From NCBI GenBank assembly GCA_023052935.1, contig CM041292.1, positions 107,873,906-107,937,905 on the forward strand: a stretch of DNA of 64,000 nucleotides, given 5' to 3'. Numbering within the stretch: position 1 is the stretch's first letter; every line of letters starts with the position of its first letter. Position numbers and translations under genes: made by a program. This document shows, piece after piece, positions 62,801-64,000 of this stretch. The DNA is from Piezodorus guildinii (Eukaryota > Arthropoda > Insecta > Hemiptera > Pentatomidae). The notes below the pieces were generated by a model that saw nothing but the letters and a program-made list of their open reading frames with translations, was not told the DNA's origin and did not search any database.

Positions 62801-64000
62801 CTAGTGGCAGTCAATAAATACATTGCTAGAACGATAATAATAACTGTTAGAAATAAACAAATAGTACAAATAAAGTAAGAAGATCGTTAGAAGTAAAAAC
62901 AAAATAAAATATTGCAAACAATTTATTCATGTTAAAACTTCAACCCACTTTATAGATCTCCAAAGAACATAAGTAAGGGACTGGCTGATATTTCTTACTT
63001 TAATATCTCTCATATTTAACACACCATTGATAGGAAAGTAATTTATAATATTAACCAATAATTACAAAAGAGAAGACCCAGAATGTGCAGGTAAAGGCAC
63101 ACACTAAAATGTTTAGCTAGGTGGAGCTACGGAAGTTAAGGTGATATCGATGACAACTGAAATATAAGTAAATGGTTCAATCCTATAGGTAATGTCAAAA
63201 ATAAGCTAAGGCAACTAATGGTTCAACAGTAAATAATCATATTACTCAGATGACAGATGTCATCCATTTTTATTATCATTTGTAACATTAGTAATAATTA
63301 ATCTGGAAACTATGTCCTTCATGATTTCATGATTCAATTTACCAAATACATGTGGTAATGAAAATGCTAGGAATAATTAAGGATCTGCATAGCGAAAGAT
63401 GAATTTATATAATTTCTACATTTGATCTTATTTTTTTTATCAAAGTTGAATAAATCCAATTGTCTTAAGTTTTTTTTTAATAAACTAACTTCGTAAGGAC
63501 TATGGTAAAATATTAATCAAGAGAAAAATATTTCTACTAATACTAGTTCTAGTTATAAATAATAAAGCCAGATAACCTAAAATCATTCTCTTAGCATAAT
63601 TTGTTAAGAGAAAGATTCTTCTCTCAACTTACTAAACACTTTAAGAGGAAGTCAACCAGGAGAGATAATAAATTAGAGAAAAACAAAAATTATATCAAAC
63701 CTAATTTCAAAGAGTTAATTAAGTCTCGTTATCACTATTACCATTGTCCTTTAAGGGGCAAAATGTAGTATTTCTAAATAAATAAATAAACATTTAAAAA
63801 AAAAATGGATATTAATTACTTATAAGTGTAAATACTGATAAATTTGTCATCAAGGATGTAGCAACCATTAAGAGCGGCTACACCCAAAAACTGTTAAGAT
63901 TTGACTGACGCGTGTATGCTGTTTGATTTCAACGATGCATAAGTTTCAATCTATATTCAAACACAAAAATTCAGTTATTGGAATGATACACGTTGGAGCA
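59803..64000 (+). other. 3' UTR and/or intergenic DNA downstream of TP53INP/DOR
   Basis: AT-rich DNA without a recognisable gene or complete mobile element. It contains simple A/T tracts, e.g. near 61375-61415. AATAAA hexamers lie at 61073, 61899 and 62082; the last is followed about 20 nt on by a T/G-rich stretch and is a reasonable poly(A) site, but the true 3' end cannot be fixed from sequence alone. Confidence 0.4.

Overview
This is a 64-kb, strongly AT-rich, gene-poor stretch of a eukaryotic nuclear genome. It is most likely from an arthropod, probably an insect. The evidence is one intron-containing gene of the animal TP53INP/DOR family, several 5'-truncated Jockey-type LINEs (a clade known mainly from arthropods), a Penelope-like element, tRNA-derived SINEs and a hAT-type MITE, all in low-GC DNA with many (AT)n and poly(A)/(T) tracts. 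There is no bacterial-type operon, rRNA or CRISPR array. I could not determine the species.

Layout. 0-4.5 kb: AT-rich spacer with a Y-family repeat and two RTE-like tails. 4.5-7.1 kb: a 2.6-kb Penelope-like element (PLE) bounded by ~350-bp inverted terminal repeats and a 14-bp target duplication; it carries a 5'-truncated reverse transcriptase joined to a GIY-YIG endonuclease. 8.9-11.55 kb and 16.6-19.1 kb: a duplicated ~1.79-kb block holding a CR1-like LINE piece and, three times, the same 299-bp foldback element that looks like two inverted PLE ends with no body. 12.5 kb: a third, decayed PLE terminus. 13-25 kb: Jockey LINE fragments, SINEs and a hAT MITE. 25-57 kb: mostly unannotatable intergenic DNA with SINEs, a ~0.85-0.95-kb repeat family (called X here) and further LINE remnants (37-40.8 kb, 50.5-51.2 kb).

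The one confident host gene lies at 57.6-59.8 kb on the + strand. It is a TP53INP1/2 (Drosophila DOR) homologue in three coding exons with canonical GT-AG junctions, predicted at 196 residues. It has an acidic LC3-interacting motif and the conserved block around WFVTPPPCF. The remaining 4.2 kb is 3' UTR and/or spacer.

The most interesting signal is that every PLE-type end (4.6, 7.0, 9.05, 9.2, 10.8, 11.0, 18.3, 18.45 and 12.5 kb) contains the conserved core of a hammerhead ribozyme: CTGANGA, a short hairpin, GAAAC, a cleavage triplet, and a flanking stem whose two strands co-vary between families. Hammerheads in Penelope-like elements are an established phenomenon. Here they also occur as back-to-back inverted pairs in a body-less 299-bp element that carries its own perfect 15-bp target duplication.
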